Shown: piece by piece, positions 47,881 to 56,484 of the stretch | How the letters are laid out: every line of letters starts with the position of its first letter | Numbering within the stretch: the stretch's first letter is position 1 | NCBI GenBank assembly: GCA_030430565.1 | Contig: JAUIKS010000043.1 | Location: 30,287-94,286, forward strand | Reading direction: 5' to 3' | DNA length: 64,000 nt | Origin: Polyangia bacterium | GTDB taxonomy: Bacteria; Myxococcota_A; Polyangia; Nannocystales; Nannocystaceae | The notes under the pieces: generated by a model | The model's database searches: none | What the model was told of the DNA's origin: nothing | What the model saw: only the letters and a program-made list of their open reading frames with translations | Program-made: the position numbers and the translations under genes

Positions 47881-49113
47881 GTGCGCGCCCGAGACCGAAT
47901 TCCCGACCTCCTGATGATCGCGGCGCTCACCTCCTGCGTCGCGTGCAAGGGCGCCGCCCTCGAGCGTGAGCCTTCGCCCGAGCCTCCGTCCGAAGCCGAG
48001 CCCCAGCCCGCGCAGAGGGGCGACGCGCCGGAGCCTGTGCCTGAACCGGCGGCGGAGCCCGAGCCCGAGCCCGAGCCCGAGCCTGAGCCCGTCACGCCGG
48101 AGCGGACGGCGCTCGAGATGACCTTCGTCGGCGACGTGATCTTCGGACGCTACCGCGCCGACGGCTACGACCCGATCCCCGACCCCGGCTACCAGCCCTT
48201 CGCCGACATCGCTGAAAAGCTCTCGGCGGACGTGATCGTCGCCAACCTCGAGACGCCGCTGGTCCGGGACTTCCCACAAAAAAGCCCGATCGCGTCGAAG
48301 TACCGCTTCGGGGCCTCGCCGACCATGGCGAAGCTGCTCGCGGACGCCGGCTTCACGGCGGTCAGCCTGGCGAACAATCACGCCTACGACATGCGCAAGA
48401 CCGGGATGTTGGAGACGCCGGCGATCCTCAAGGAGATCGGCGTGGTCCCGCTGGGCGCGTCGGTCACCGAGCCGCCGGTGTTTCGCGTCGAGACCATTGA
48501 GAAAAACGGCTGGCGCCTGGGCTTCGTGGCGGTGACGTCACGGCGCAACGCGCCGCACCGCGAGGGCGCGCCGGAGCTGCCGTTTCTGCACACGCGCGAC
48601 CTCTCCGAGACGCTCACGAGCGTACTCGAGGGCGGGCGCGGGCAGCACGATCTGATGATCGTGCTGATCCACTGGGGAGCGGAGTACGCCGATATGCCGG
48701 CGCGGATCCAGCGGACGGAGGCCAAGGCGCTGATCGACGCGGGCGCGGACCTGGTGATCGGGCATCACCCGCACGTGCTGCAAGGGGTCGAGCGCCACGG
48801 TGACGGCTTGATCGCGTACTCGATGGGGAACTTCTTGTTTGAGAACACGACCGCGATCCCGAAGCTGACGGGGGTGCTGCGGGTGCGCGCGACGCCGACC
48901 ACGAGCGAGGACGGGGCCACGCGGTCGTGCATTGAGCGAGTGGTGTTTCATCCGGCGGTGATCACCCGCTTGCCGACCAAGCACCCGGTGCCGGCGAGCG
49001 GGGGGATGGGCAAGCGCGTCCGCGGGCGCATGAGCTCGCTGAGCGAGGCGCTGGGGAGCGAGCTGACGCTGGAGGGCGAGGACCTCGTGATGTCCGGCTG
49101 GAGCTGCGGCTGA
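47881..49113 (+). CDS. CapA-like lipoprotein (poly-gamma-glutamate/metallophosphatase fold)
   Basis: 410 aa, GTG start. Signal 'LLMIAALTSC' with lipobox LTSC (C19), then a long Pro/Glu linker with tandem EPEP units. The CapA domain follows: 'TFVGDVIFGRY' (metal site, like GDxxxxR), 'VANLETPL', 'VSLANNHAYDM' (NNH), 'VLIHWGAEY', 'GHHPHVLQGVE' (GHxPHxxQ) and 'YSMGNFLF'. These are the expected metal-binding and active-site residues of the CapA/PgsA family. That family is linked with capsular poly-glutamate or related surface polymers, although the enzymatic activity is poorly defined. No capB or capC is adjacent, so a polymer role is not shown. Probably in the outer membrane or periplasm. Confidence 0.88.
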   Translation: MRARDRIPDLLMIAALTSCVACKGAALEREPSPEPPSEAEPQPAQRGDAPEPVPEPAAEPEPEPEPEPEPVTPERTALEMTFVGDVIFGRYRADGYDPIPDPGYQPFADIAEKLSADVIVANLETPLVRDFPQKSPIASKYRFGASPTMAKLLADAGFTAVSLANNHAYDMRKTGMLETPAILKEIGVVPLGASVTEPPVFRVETIEKNGWRLGFVAVTSRRNAPHREGAPELPFLHTRDLSETLTSVLEGGRGQHDLMIVLIHWGAEYADMPARIQRTEAKALIDAGADLVIGHHPHVLQGVERHGDGLIAYSMGNFLFENTTAIPKLTGVLRVRATPTTSEDGATRSCIERVVFHPAVITRLPTKHPVPASGGMGKRVRGRMSSLSEALGSELTLEGEDLVMSGWSCG

Positions 49114-49315
49114 CCCGAGCAACACGCTGGCGATATGACCTTTCGGACGGCTACAGCTCGCGGGCATCGGGCCGCTGCTTAACGGCAGGGGACCCTCCGC
49201 CTTCCGGGCGGCGAGCGTCGGTACACATCAAGCGGACGAGCGTCGTCGCGCTCGCCGTCCTCAGGCGGCTCCTCCCTGCCTCGCGCGCGGCCCTTGAGCT
49301 TCGATGAAGGGTCCG

Positions 49316-49516
49316 TGGCGAAGGGGGGTTGTTGTCAGTTCGCCTTGGGAGAGCAGAAGCACGTCGCTCCCATGCTCTTGGTGCTCTTGAAGGGCTCGCG
49401 GCGAAGGGCGGCGTGTTGTCGGGTCGCCTTGGGAGAGCAGAAAGGCGGGCGCAGCGACTTCGTGGGCCGCTCCCATGCTCTCGGGTGCTGGCGGGTCGCC
49501 CTTGGGAGCGAACGAG
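49316..49516. repeat. Duplicated module with dispersed GAGCATGGGAG element
   Basis: CGCCTTGGGAGAGCAGAA occurs at 49341-49358 and 49425-49442 (84 bp apart), each followed downstream by CGCTCCCATGCTCT, with a partial third copy (GTCGCCCTTGGGAGCG) near 49496. The reverse complement AGAGCATGGGAG is the same element that ends the 17-bp array at 33200. The stretch 49114-49516 holds these repeats and no gene I can support. Confidence 0.75.
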
Positions 49517-50599
49517 CTAGCCTGCGCGGTCGAGCGCGAGGAGCTCTTCCGCGGTGGCGCCGAGCTCGACGCGGGCGAGCGCGAGGTCGGCGGGGACCCA
49601 GTCGCGCATGACCTTGATGTGGTTGAAGAGCCAGACGATGTCGTCGCGGGTCGCCGCGGCCATGCGGAGCCACTGCTTCACGCGGCACAGCGCGCGCTTC
49701 TCGTTGAGCCCGCCGCCGCGCATGCGCGCGTAGTAGTCGCGCAGGATCGCGGCCAGCTCGGGGATCGGCGTGGCGTGGGTCTTCCAGCCGCGGGCGTGCG
49801 CGAACAGGCCGGGGTCGCCCATCGCGCCGCGGCCGATCATGAACGCGCGGCAGCGGCTGCTCGCGGCGCAGCGCGGGAGATCCTTTGGGGCGAAGAGGTC
49901 GCCGTTGGCGATCACTGGGAGCGCGCGGACGGCCGCGCGCGCCCGGGCGAGCACGTGCCAGTGCACCGGTGGTTTGTAGAGCTGTGTGCGGGTGCGGGCG
50001 TGAACGGTGAGCCAGGTCGCGCCGCCGGCCTCGGCCGCGCGCGCGATCTCCTCGATGGTCTCGCCGGAGTCCCAGCCGATCCGGATCTTCACGGTGACCG
50101 GCCGCGCGTGGGGGACCGCGTCGCGCACCGCCCGGGTGATGCGCTCGATTCGATGTGGCTCTTTGAGCAGCTTGGCTCCGCCGTCGTGGGAGTTCACGGT
50201 CTTGGCGGGGCAGCCGAAGTTGAGGTCGACGCCGTAGGCGCCGAGCTCGGCCGCGCGCCTCGCGGTCGCGGCCATGGGCTCGGGGTCGCCGCCGAGCAGC
50301 TGCACGAACACGGGGACGCCGGCGCGGGTGCGCCCCTCGGTGTCGACCTCGGGGCAGTGACGACGGATCACGTGGGCGGGCACGGCGTGCCGGGTGACGC
50401 GGACGAATTCCGAGACGCACAGGCTGACGCCGCTGCGCCCGCCGTCCTGCTCGGTCAGGAGCGCGCGGTACACCGCGTCGGTGACGCCGTCCATGGGCGC
50501 GAGCGCGAGGAACAGGCCGGGGTCGTCGGGAGCCCGCGCGACCGTCTCGCGCGCGCTCCAGGTCGCGGACCAGTCACGCTCTGACTCGAGGGCGGTCAT
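49517..50599 (-). CDS. dus: tRNA-dihydrouridine synthase
   Basis: 360 aa. TIM-barrel Dus motifs: 'LALAPMDGVTDAVYRAL' (N-terminal FMN/ligand loop), 'VQLLGGDPEPMA', 'GVDLNFGCPAKTVNSHDGGAKLL' with the catalytic Cys of the NxGCP motif, 'VTVKIRIGWD', 'LTVHARTRTQLY', 'ANGDLFAP' and 'MIGRGAMGDPGLF'. It reduces uridines to dihydrouridine in tRNA with FMN/NADPH; which subfamily (A, B or C) is not certain, the C-terminal helical domain being closest to DusC/DusB types. The start overlaps the stop of the 94-aa gene by 4 nt, so the two are translationally coupled. The downstream end runs into the repeat region. Confidence 0.93.
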   Translation of the reverse strand: MTALESERDWSATWSARETVARAPDDPGLFLALAPMDGVTDAVYRALLTEQDGGRSGVSLCVSEFVRVTRHAVPAHVIRRHCPEVDTEGRTRAGVPVFVQLLGGDPEPMAATARRAAELGAYGVDLNFGCPAKTVNSHDGGAKLLKEPHRIERITRAVRDAVPHARPVTVKIRIGWDSGETIEEIARAAEAGGATWLTVHARTRTQLYKPPVHWHVLARARAAVRALPVIANGDLFAPKDLPRCAASSRCRAFMIGRGAMGDPGLFAHARGWKTHATPIPELAAILRDYYARMRGGGLNEKRALCRVKQWLRMAAATRDDIVWLFNHIKVMRDWVPADLALARVELGATAEELLALDRAG

Positions 50600-50880
50600 G
50601 ACGATGGCTCTCGGTCGCGCTCGGGTGACCAGGGGACGAGCAGGAACTCGTAGCTGCGCCGGTCGACGAGCGCGCCGAGCTGGTCACGACGGCGGAGCAC
50701 GCGGGCCGCGTAGCCGCTGGGGGTGAGCTGACGGGTCGCCATCAGCTCCCAGATCGCGCGCTCGATGTCCTCGACGTCGTTGCCGTGCCGCAGCATGGAC
50801 TCGACGAGCGCGCCCATGGTGACGCCGCGCTCGCCGTTGGCCGCGGCGCGGGTGAGGATCCGGTCGTGAAGCGTGGGCAT
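50596..50880 (-). CDS. Small winged-helix-like protein coupled to dus
   Basis: 94 aa. The first ~60 residues ('LHDRILTRAAANGERGVTMGALVESMLRHGNDVEDIERAIWELMATRQLTPSGY') read like a helix-turn-helix/winged helix: three helices, then 'ELMATRQLTPSGYAARVLRRRDQ', where a wing would be. No named family is recognised. It ends 'FLLVPWSPERDREPSS', its stop overlapping the dus start (ATGA). The high G/C content at third positions supports it being a true gene. It could regulate or assist Dus, or simply be a DNA-binding orphan. The function is unknown. Confidence 0.7.
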   Translation of the reverse strand: MPTLHDRILTRAAANGERGVTMGALVESMLRHGNDVEDIERAIWELMATRQLTPSGYAARVLRRRDQLGALVDRRSYEFLLVPWSPERDREPSS

Positions 50881-51037
50881 CGTCGCACCGAGGGACTCCG
50901 CGAGAGTCTAGACGAGCAGCATGCAGCGGGCGCACCGGCGCTGGCAAGTCGGGTCGCGCGCGGGCGCTCCCTGTCTGTTGTGACATTTCCGCCGCGGGCT
51001 CCTCGGCCCGCTCGCTTTCGTTGGACGGGTGGTCAGG

Positions 51038-52102
51038 TCAGACGGTGGCGCCGGGGCCCTGCAGCGCGAGGTCGGAGGCGGCGAACCAGCGGCTGGCGAT
51101 GCGGACGGCGTTGGTCGCCGCGCCGAGGCGGAGGTTGTCGGCGGTCACGGTGAGGCAGAAGCTGCGCCCGCGGGGGTCTCGCAGGTCGCGGCGGATCCTG
51201 CCGACGAGGACCTCGTCGCGGTGCTTGAGGGTCGCGAGGGCCGAGAGCCCTTCGCCGGCCGCGCCGGGCAGGAGGCGGAGGAACGAGGCCTGGGCGGGGT
51301 CGCTGAGCACGGCCTCGATCGCCTCGGGGGACAGGTCGTCCTGGCCGCCGAGGGTCAGCCAGACCTGCTCGTAGTGGCCGACGGCGACGGCGACGCGGCA
51401 GCACTGGGCGGAGATCGGGAGCGCGCTGCGGCTGAGGATCTTGCGGCTCTCGTTCATGAGCTTGCGCTCCTCGCTGGAGTAGCCAGAGTCGTCGGTCTTG
51501 CCGCTGTGCGGCACCGTGTTGGCCGCGTAGCCCGCGGGGTCAAAGCTCGCGCCGAGGCGCGCCGCGTCCCGATCGTCGTCGCTGTAGCCGGCCCGCGAGG
51601 CGTCGAGGAAGCTGTCGAGGGTCGAGATGCCGGCGCCGCTGATGGCCTGGTAGGAGGCGACGGCGAGCGTCTCGATCGGGCGCCGGCGGACGATCGGCGC
51701 GAGCGTCAGCATCAGCGGGATGGTGGTGCAGTTGGGGTTGGCGATCAGCCGGGCTTCGTCGGTGACGAGCTCGTCGTTGACGCCGGCGACCACGAGCGGC
51801 ACCGCGGGGTCGAGGCGGTAGGTGTTGCTCTTGTCGACGACCCGGTAGCCGAGCTCGACGAGCCTGGGTACGTAGCGCGCGCTGTGGGCGTCGTCCAGCG
51901 CGACGAAGGCGAGGTCGCCGCGGGGCGCGTCGGCCTGCTCGAGCGCGGGCGCGGCCCGGACGTGGTGGGTGCGCCCGGCGAGCTCGATGTCACGCTCACG
52001 GCTGGCGAACAGCGCGAGCTCGGAGTTCGGCCACGCGCGGTCGATAAGCGGGAGGAGCTCACGGCCGACGAGGCCCGTTGCGCCGAGGATGCAGATCCGC
52101 AT
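51038..52102 (-). CDS. asd: Aspartate-semialdehyde dehydrogenase
   Basis: 354 aa, starting at the NADP-binding loop 'MRICILGATGLVGRELL', so the start is well defined. Catalytic cysteine C125 in 'NPNCTTIPL', then 'ASYQAISGAGISTLDSFL' and 'RVAVAVGHYEQVWLTLG', which supplies the active-site His. The enzyme reduces aspartyl-4-phosphate to aspartate semialdehyde, a branch point to lysine/diaminopimelate, threonine and methionine. It lies 63 nt after pyrC in the same direction and may share a transcript with dnaA and pyrC. Confidence 0.95.
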   Translation of the reverse strand: MRICILGATGLVGRELLPLIDRAWPNSELALFASRERDIELAGRTHHVRAAPALEQADAPRGDLAFVALDDAHSARYVPRLVELGYRVVDKSNTYRLDPAVPLVVAGVNDELVTDEARLIANPNCTTIPLMLTLAPIVRRRPIETLAVASYQAISGAGISTLDSFLDASRAGYSDDDRDAARLGASFDPAGYAANTVPHSGKTDDSGYSSEERKLMNESRKILSRSALPISAQCCRVAVAVGHYEQVWLTLGGQDDLSPEAIEAVLSDPAQASFLRLLPGAAGEGLSALATLKHRDEVLVGRIRRDLRDPRGRSFCLTVTADNLRLGAATNAVRIASRWFAASDLALQGPGATV

Positions 52103-52165
52103 GGCGCGGCCTATATCACAGCGCGGGGCCCCTGCGAACGAAGCGGTGATCGGCGCGGGCGCCGG

Positions 52166-53224
52166 TTATGCCAGCCGCCAGGCCAGGCGCTCTCCCGCCC
52201 GCAGCGGCACGACTTCGTCGTCCCCCAGCGGGAATGTTCGGGGGACCTCGCGCGTCGCGTCGCGGACCAGCGTGACCGTGTCCTGGTTGCGCGGCAGTCC
52301 GTAGAAGTCGGCGCCGTGGTGGCTGGCGAAGCCCTCGAGGCGCTCGAGCGCGCCGACCTGGTCAAAGGCCTCCGCGTAGAGCTCGAGGGCGGCGTGCGCG
52401 GTGAAGGAGCCGGCGCAGCCGCAGGCCGACTCTTTGGCGCCGCGCGGGTGCGGGGCGCTGTCGGTCCCGAGGAAGAATTTTGGGTCGCCGCTGGTCGCGG
52501 CGGCGACCAGCGCCTGGCGGTGACGCTCGCGCTTGAGCACCGGCAGGCAGTAGTGATGCGGCTTGATGCCGCCGACCAGCATGGCGTTGCGGTTGAGCAG
52601 CAGGTGGTGGGCGGTGATCGTCGCGCCGACGTGGGCGGGCGCGCGGGCGACGAAGTCCACCGCGTCGGCGGTGGTGATGTGCTCGACGACGACGCGCAGG
52701 CGCGGGAAGCGTGCGCACAGCGGGCTGAGCACGGTCTCGAGGAACACGCGCTCGCGGTCGAAGATGTCGACCGCGGCGTCGGTGACCTCGCCGTGCACGA
52801 GCAGCGGCAGGCCGACCTCCTGCATGGCCGCGAGCGCGGGGTAGACCCGCTCGATCGCGGTGACGCCGGCGCTCGAGTTGGTGGTCGCGCCCGCCGGGTA
52901 CAGCTTGACGGCGTGCACGACGCCGCTTTGACGGGCCTGCTCGAGCTCCGCGGGAGGTGTTTGATCGGTCAGGTAGAGCGTCATCAGCGGCTCAAAGCGC
53001 CGCTGCGCGCGGGCCGCGAGCGCGGTCAAGATCCGCTCGCGATAGGCGCGCGCCTCGGCGACCGTGGTCACCGGCGGGCGCAGGTTGGGCATGATGATCG
53101 CGCGCGCGAATTGCCGCGCGGTGTGCTGCACGACGTCGGCCATGACCGCGCCGTCGCGCAGGTGCAGGTGCCAGTCGTCCGGGCGCGTCAGCGTGACTTT
53201 CTCAAGGTTGTCGTCGCTCGCCAT
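52166..53224 (-). CDS. pyrC: Dihydroorotase, PyrC type
   Basis: 352 aa. Metal site 'DDWHLHLRDG' with H19 and H21. The Lys that becomes carbamylated is K107 in 'HAVKLYPAGATTNS', the hallmark of type II (E. coli-like) dihydroorotases. Then 'LLVHGEVTD', 'VEHITTADAVDFV', 'TAHHLLLNRNAM' and 'FLGTDSAPHPRGAKE'. The enzyme makes dihydroorotate from carbamoyl aspartate in pyrimidine synthesis. It follows dnaA by 51 nt and precedes asd by 63 nt, which is unusual company for dnaA. dnaN, the common neighbour of dnaA, is absent on this side. Confidence 0.95.
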   Translation of the reverse strand: MASDDNLEKVTLTRPDDWHLHLRDGAVMADVVQHTARQFARAIIMPNLRPPVTTVAEARAYRERILTALAARAQRRFEPLMTLYLTDQTPPAELEQARQSGVVHAVKLYPAGATTNSSAGVTAIERVYPALAAMQEVGLPLLVHGEVTDAAVDIFDRERVFLETVLSPLCARFPRLRVVVEHITTADAVDFVARAPAHVGATITAHHLLLNRNAMLVGGIKPHHYCLPVLKRERHRQALVAAATSGDPKFFLGTDSAPHPRGAKESACGCAGSFTAHAALELYAEAFDQVGALERLEGFASHHGADFYGLPRNQDTVTLVRDATREVPRTFPLGDDEVVPLRAGERLAWRLA

Positions 53225-53275
53225 CGGCGCGGTTGTACGCGATCGCGACGGGGCGCGTCTCGCCCGACTGCCCGA

Positions 53276-54658
53276 CTAGAGCCGGGCCGCGAGCCCCTCG
53301 GGGGCGAGCTGGCGGCGCAGGCCCTCGACCGCGAGTCGAACCTCGGGCTCGCTGGTCTGCATGCTCTTGATCCGGCGGCAGGCGTTGATCACGGTCGAGT
53401 GGTCTTTGCCGCCGAAGCGCTGCCCGATCTCGGGGAAGCTCGCGTCGGTCAGCTCGCGGCTGAGGTACATCGCGATCATCCGCGGGCGCGAGATGTGGCG
53501 GTGTCGGCGAGGGCCCTTGAGATCGGCGACGCGCAGCGAGAAGTGCGTCGCGACCAGCTTCTGCACGCGCTCGACCGTGACGGTCTGCGGCTCGAGGGGC
53601 TGCGCGAGGTCGCTGAGGACCTCGCCGACGAAGGCCTCGGTGATCGGCACGCGCTTGAGCTCCGCGAAGGTCGCGACGCGGACCAGCGCGCCCTCGAGCT
53701 CGCGGACGTTGGAGCGCACGAGCGTAGCGATGTGCAGGAGCACGCGGTCGCTGATCTCGAGGCCGTCGAGCTCGGCTTTCTGGCGCAGGATCGCGGCCCG
53801 GGTCTCGAGGTCCGGCGACTTCACGTCGGCGACCAGGCCCCAGTTGAGCCGCGAGGTCAGGCGCTCCTCCATGCCCTCCATGTCGGCGGGCACGCGGTCG
53901 GCGGTGACCATGATCTGCTTGCCGGACTCGTAGAGCGCGTTGAACACGTGGAAGAACTCGTCCATCGTGCGGTCGCGGCCGGCGATGAACTGGATGTCGT
54001 CGATCAGCAGGACGTCGCAGGTCTCGCGGTAGCGCGCGCGGAACTCTTCAAACTGGTTGCAGCGGACCGCGGCGATGAACTCGTTCATGAACCGCTCGGC
54101 GCTGAGGTAGACGATCCGCTGCTCGGGGCGCGTCGCGTGGATGTGGTGGCCGACGGCGTGCAGGAGGTGGGTCTTGCCGAGGCCGACGCCGCCGTAGATG
54201 AACAGCGGGTTGAAGCGTTGACCTGGCTCTTGGGCCACGGCCCAGGCGGCGGAGGCCGCGAGCTCGTTGGAGGCGCCCTTGATGAAGCTGTCGAAGCGGT
54301 AGCGCTCGGAGAGGCCCTGCGGCGGGGGCGGGAGCGGTCGCGCCGGGGCGGGGGCGGGGACGGGGACGGCGGGCTTCGGCTCGGCGGGCGCGGCCGCCGG
54401 CTCGGCGGGCGCGGGCTTGGGGGTCGCGATCTCGATGCGGGCGGAGTAGCGGGTCTGGGTGCGGCGCTGAATCTCGTCGAGGACCACGCCGAGGTAGTGG
54501 GTCTCGAACCACTCCTTCATGAACCGATTCGGCGCGGTCAGCTGGAGGGTGTCGTCACGGATCGTGGCCAGCTCGATGGGCCGAAGCCACATGTCGTAGG
54601 TCTGCTCGCCGAGCCGTGGCTGGAGTCCTTGCAGCGCTTCGTTCCAGATGTCGACCAT
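53276..54658 (-). CDS. dnaA: Chromosomal replication initiator DnaA
   Basis: 460 aa from ATG 54658, where domain I begins ('MVDIWNEALQGLQPRLGEQTYDMWLRPIEL'). Domain II is a Pro/Ala linker (about 80-115). Domain III AAA+: Walker A 'GGVGLGKTH' at 156-164, Walker B 'VLLIDDIQFI', sensor 1 'MVTADRVPADM', arginine-finger region 'LTSRLNWGLV'. Domain IV DNA-binding helix-turn-helix with the signature 'MYLSRELTDASFPEIGQRFGGKDHSTV'. DnaA melts oriC and loads the helicase. Upstream lies a 747-nt AT-richer stretch with DnaA-box-like sites, so this copy is probably next to the chromosomal origin. An open frame extends upstream, but those codons are not part of the protein. Confidence 0.97.
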   Translation of the reverse strand: MVDIWNEALQGLQPRLGEQTYDMWLRPIELATIRDDTLQLTAPNRFMKEWFETHYLGVVLDEIQRRTQTRYSARIEIATPKPAPAEPAAAPAEPKPAVPVPAPAPARPLPPPPQGLSERYRFDSFIKGASNELAASAAWAVAQEPGQRFNPLFIYGGVGLGKTHLLHAVGHHIHATRPEQRIVYLSAERFMNEFIAAVRCNQFEEFRARYRETCDVLLIDDIQFIAGRDRTMDEFFHVFNALYESGKQIMVTADRVPADMEGMEERLTSRLNWGLVADVKSPDLETRAAILRQKAELDGLEISDRVLLHIATLVRSNVRELEGALVRVATFAELKRVPITEAFVGEVLSDLAQPLEPQTVTVERVQKLVATHFSLRVADLKGPRRHRHISRPRMIAMYLSRELTDASFPEIGQRFGGKDHSTVINACRRIKSMQTSEPEVRLAVEGLRRQLAPEGLAARL

Positions 54659-55405
54659 GACCCTCCGTCCACAGCATTGGGAGCCCTGTGGAAGGCTTCT
54701 AAGGGGTTGAAATCGCAAGGTGATTCCGCGGGCGACGGGGACGTCATCCACAGGTCCTGCACAGGAAATTGAGAATAAGAACTCAGGGCCCTCGCCGCCG
54801 TGCAGCGGGCCCTTCGTTAGCAATTGGCGGTCGGCCAACAGATCGTCCGACCGAAGATCCGTTGGAGGCGGGTGGGCAGAAGCGCGCGATTGCGCGTCAC
54901 CGCCAGCGCTGGAGATTGATACTCAGCGCCCAGGGCCGGAGCAAGCGGTCGATCGGACAGATTGTAAATACATGAAATTATTCAACTGAAGAATACGCGC
55001 GGATTCGTGGGATCCGCGCGTAGGTGCGCGGGGCAGGTGCGACATCGTTCGGATCCACCCGGGATCAAACGGAAATTCTTGACGTGGGTCGCGCGGTCGC
55101 GACAGCGCCGTCACAACAAGCGGGTTTGCGCTGTTTCGATCGCGGAAGTCGGCTTCCCATGCGGGTTTCCGCGGTCGCGCGAATTCAGCGATCGAGTTCG
55201 TGCCAACCGGCCGGCCGCCCGGACACGATCGCCCGAGAACGGCCGAATTTGGGAGAACCCGAGCGGGTCGCCAAGAAAAAATTTGTTCAGTGAGATCCGA
55301 TCCCGGGGTGCAACACGTTGCGCATCCAGGTCATGGCAATTCGACCGGAAGAACACGCGCGACATCCGCGATGCCGTAGCCGAAACATCGCGTGATCGTT
55401 AGGTA
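54659..55405. other. Candidate oriC between dnaA and the protease gene
   Basis: 747 nt without a supported gene, lower in G+C than the surroundings. DnaA-box-like 9-mers: CCGTCCACA (54665-54673), CCTTCCACA on the minus strand (54687-54695) and TCATCCACA (54744-54752, one mismatch to TTATCCACA). An AT-rich tract at 54961-54992 (TTGTAAATACATGAAATTA within it) could be the unwinding element. The location next to dnaA supports origin function. The box count is low for a bacterial origin, so this remains a candidate. Confidence 0.55.
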
Positions 55406-56392
55406 TTAACCGTTACGACGTCTGCGGGCGAACGTCAGGAGCCCGAGCAGCGCGAGGCCCAGCGCGACCGGGGCGCGCGGTTCCACTGGTTCCACTCGGC
55501 ACCCTGTCCCTGAGCTGGGCGGGCGAGTGTCGAGGCAGGTCTCGCCCTCGACGCCGTCGCAGCCCTCGGGGAAGTAATCGAGCCCGACCGACTCGCGGAT
55601 CCACGGCAGCGCCGCGTACACCGTCCCGTAGTAGCCCTCGCCGACGCCGCAGGGGATGACGCCGCGGGAGACGATGCCAGCGATGCGCCAGCTGCCGTCC
55701 GCGAGCTGGACGAACGCGGGTCCTCCCGAGTCGCCGCCGCAGACGTCCATGCCCTCGTTGCCGGCGATGAACTCGTAGCCCGTGGGGGAGAGGCGCTGGA
55801 CCTGGATCGAGACCTCTCGCTTGAGACCGATCTCCCCGTCCTCGAGATCTGGATCGCCTTCTTCGGTCTCGCGCACCGCGCCGAAGCCGACCACCGTGAC
55901 CTCGTCGCCGGGCGTCATGGTCTCGTCCCACTCGGTCTGGTCGACGAGCGGCTCGATAAAGTCGATGCCGCCGACGTTCTCGACGATGGTGACCAGCCCG
56001 AAGTCGTACGCGTCAGCGCCGCAGTCATCCTCGGTGCAGTAGTCCGGGTGCACGAACACCTGGTCGACCGAGGCGACGTAGCGCTCCTCCGGCGTGTCGA
56101 GGCGGTTGCCGAACACGACCGCCATGTTGCCCACATCGTCGATCTGCTTGAGGCAGTGGGCGGCGGTCAGGATCGTGCGCTTGTCGAGCATCACGCCCGT
56201 GCACAGGTCGACCTCCGCGAAGCTGCTGTTGGGGTGCAGCGAGGTCGTGTGGACGATCGCGACGACGCTGGTCCAGGCGCCGTCTTCGCTCAGCTCGCCG
56301 CCGATGATCGGCTGGGTCTGCGTGGGCGTCGTGAGCGGAGCGGGGGGCTGCGCGGCAACCCAGAGGATCCCAGCGAGGAGCGTCGCGGACAC
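55406..56392 (-). CDS. Trypsin-like secreted serine protease with MYXO-CTERM-like tail
   Basis: 328 aa. Short signal-like N-terminus, then 'IIGG' (29-32), the usual mature N-terminus of a chymotrypsin-fold protease, implying zymogen cleavage. Catalytic triad: H79 ('LTAAHC'), D130 ('AYDFGLV') and S222 ('GGDSGGP'). The C-terminus is 'GTGC' plus a Pro/Glu spacer, a hydrophobic helix 'APVALGLALLGLLTFA' and 'RRRR', the tripartite layout of MYXO-CTERM sorting signals, which are cleaved and anchored on the cell surface. It ends with four arginines. Probably secreted and surface-attached, degrading extracellular protein. Upstream of it, a threonine aldolase gene is divergent. Confidence 0.9.
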   Translation of the reverse strand: MSATLLAGILWVAAQPPAPLTTPTQTQPIIGGELSEDGAWTSVVAIVHTTSLHPNSSFAEVDLCTGVMLDKRTILTAAHCLKQIDDVGNMAVVFGNRLDTPEERYVASVDQVFVHPDYCTEDDCGADAYDFGLVTIVENVGGIDFIEPLVDQTEWDETMTPGDEVTVVGFGAVRETEEGDPDLEDGEIGLKREVSIQVQRLSPTGYEFIAGNEGMDVCGGDSGGPAFVQLADGSWRIAGIVSRGVIPCGVGEGYYGTVYAALPWIRESVGLDYFPEGCDGVEGETCLDTRPPSSGTGCRVEPVEPRAPVALGLALLGLLTFARRRRNG

Positions 56393-56484
56393 GAAATCAG
56401 CATAGCAGCTCGCGCGCGCTTGTCGTGAAGGACAGCCGGGTCGCGGTCGGCGCTCGTGGTACCGTCCGCGCGGCCGAAGCTGTC

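Noticed and set aside
51029..54772. 1247-codon plus-strand frame opposite asd, pyrC and dnaA
   Set aside because: It is the complement of three genes with clear catalytic motifs; a shadow caused by high G+C.
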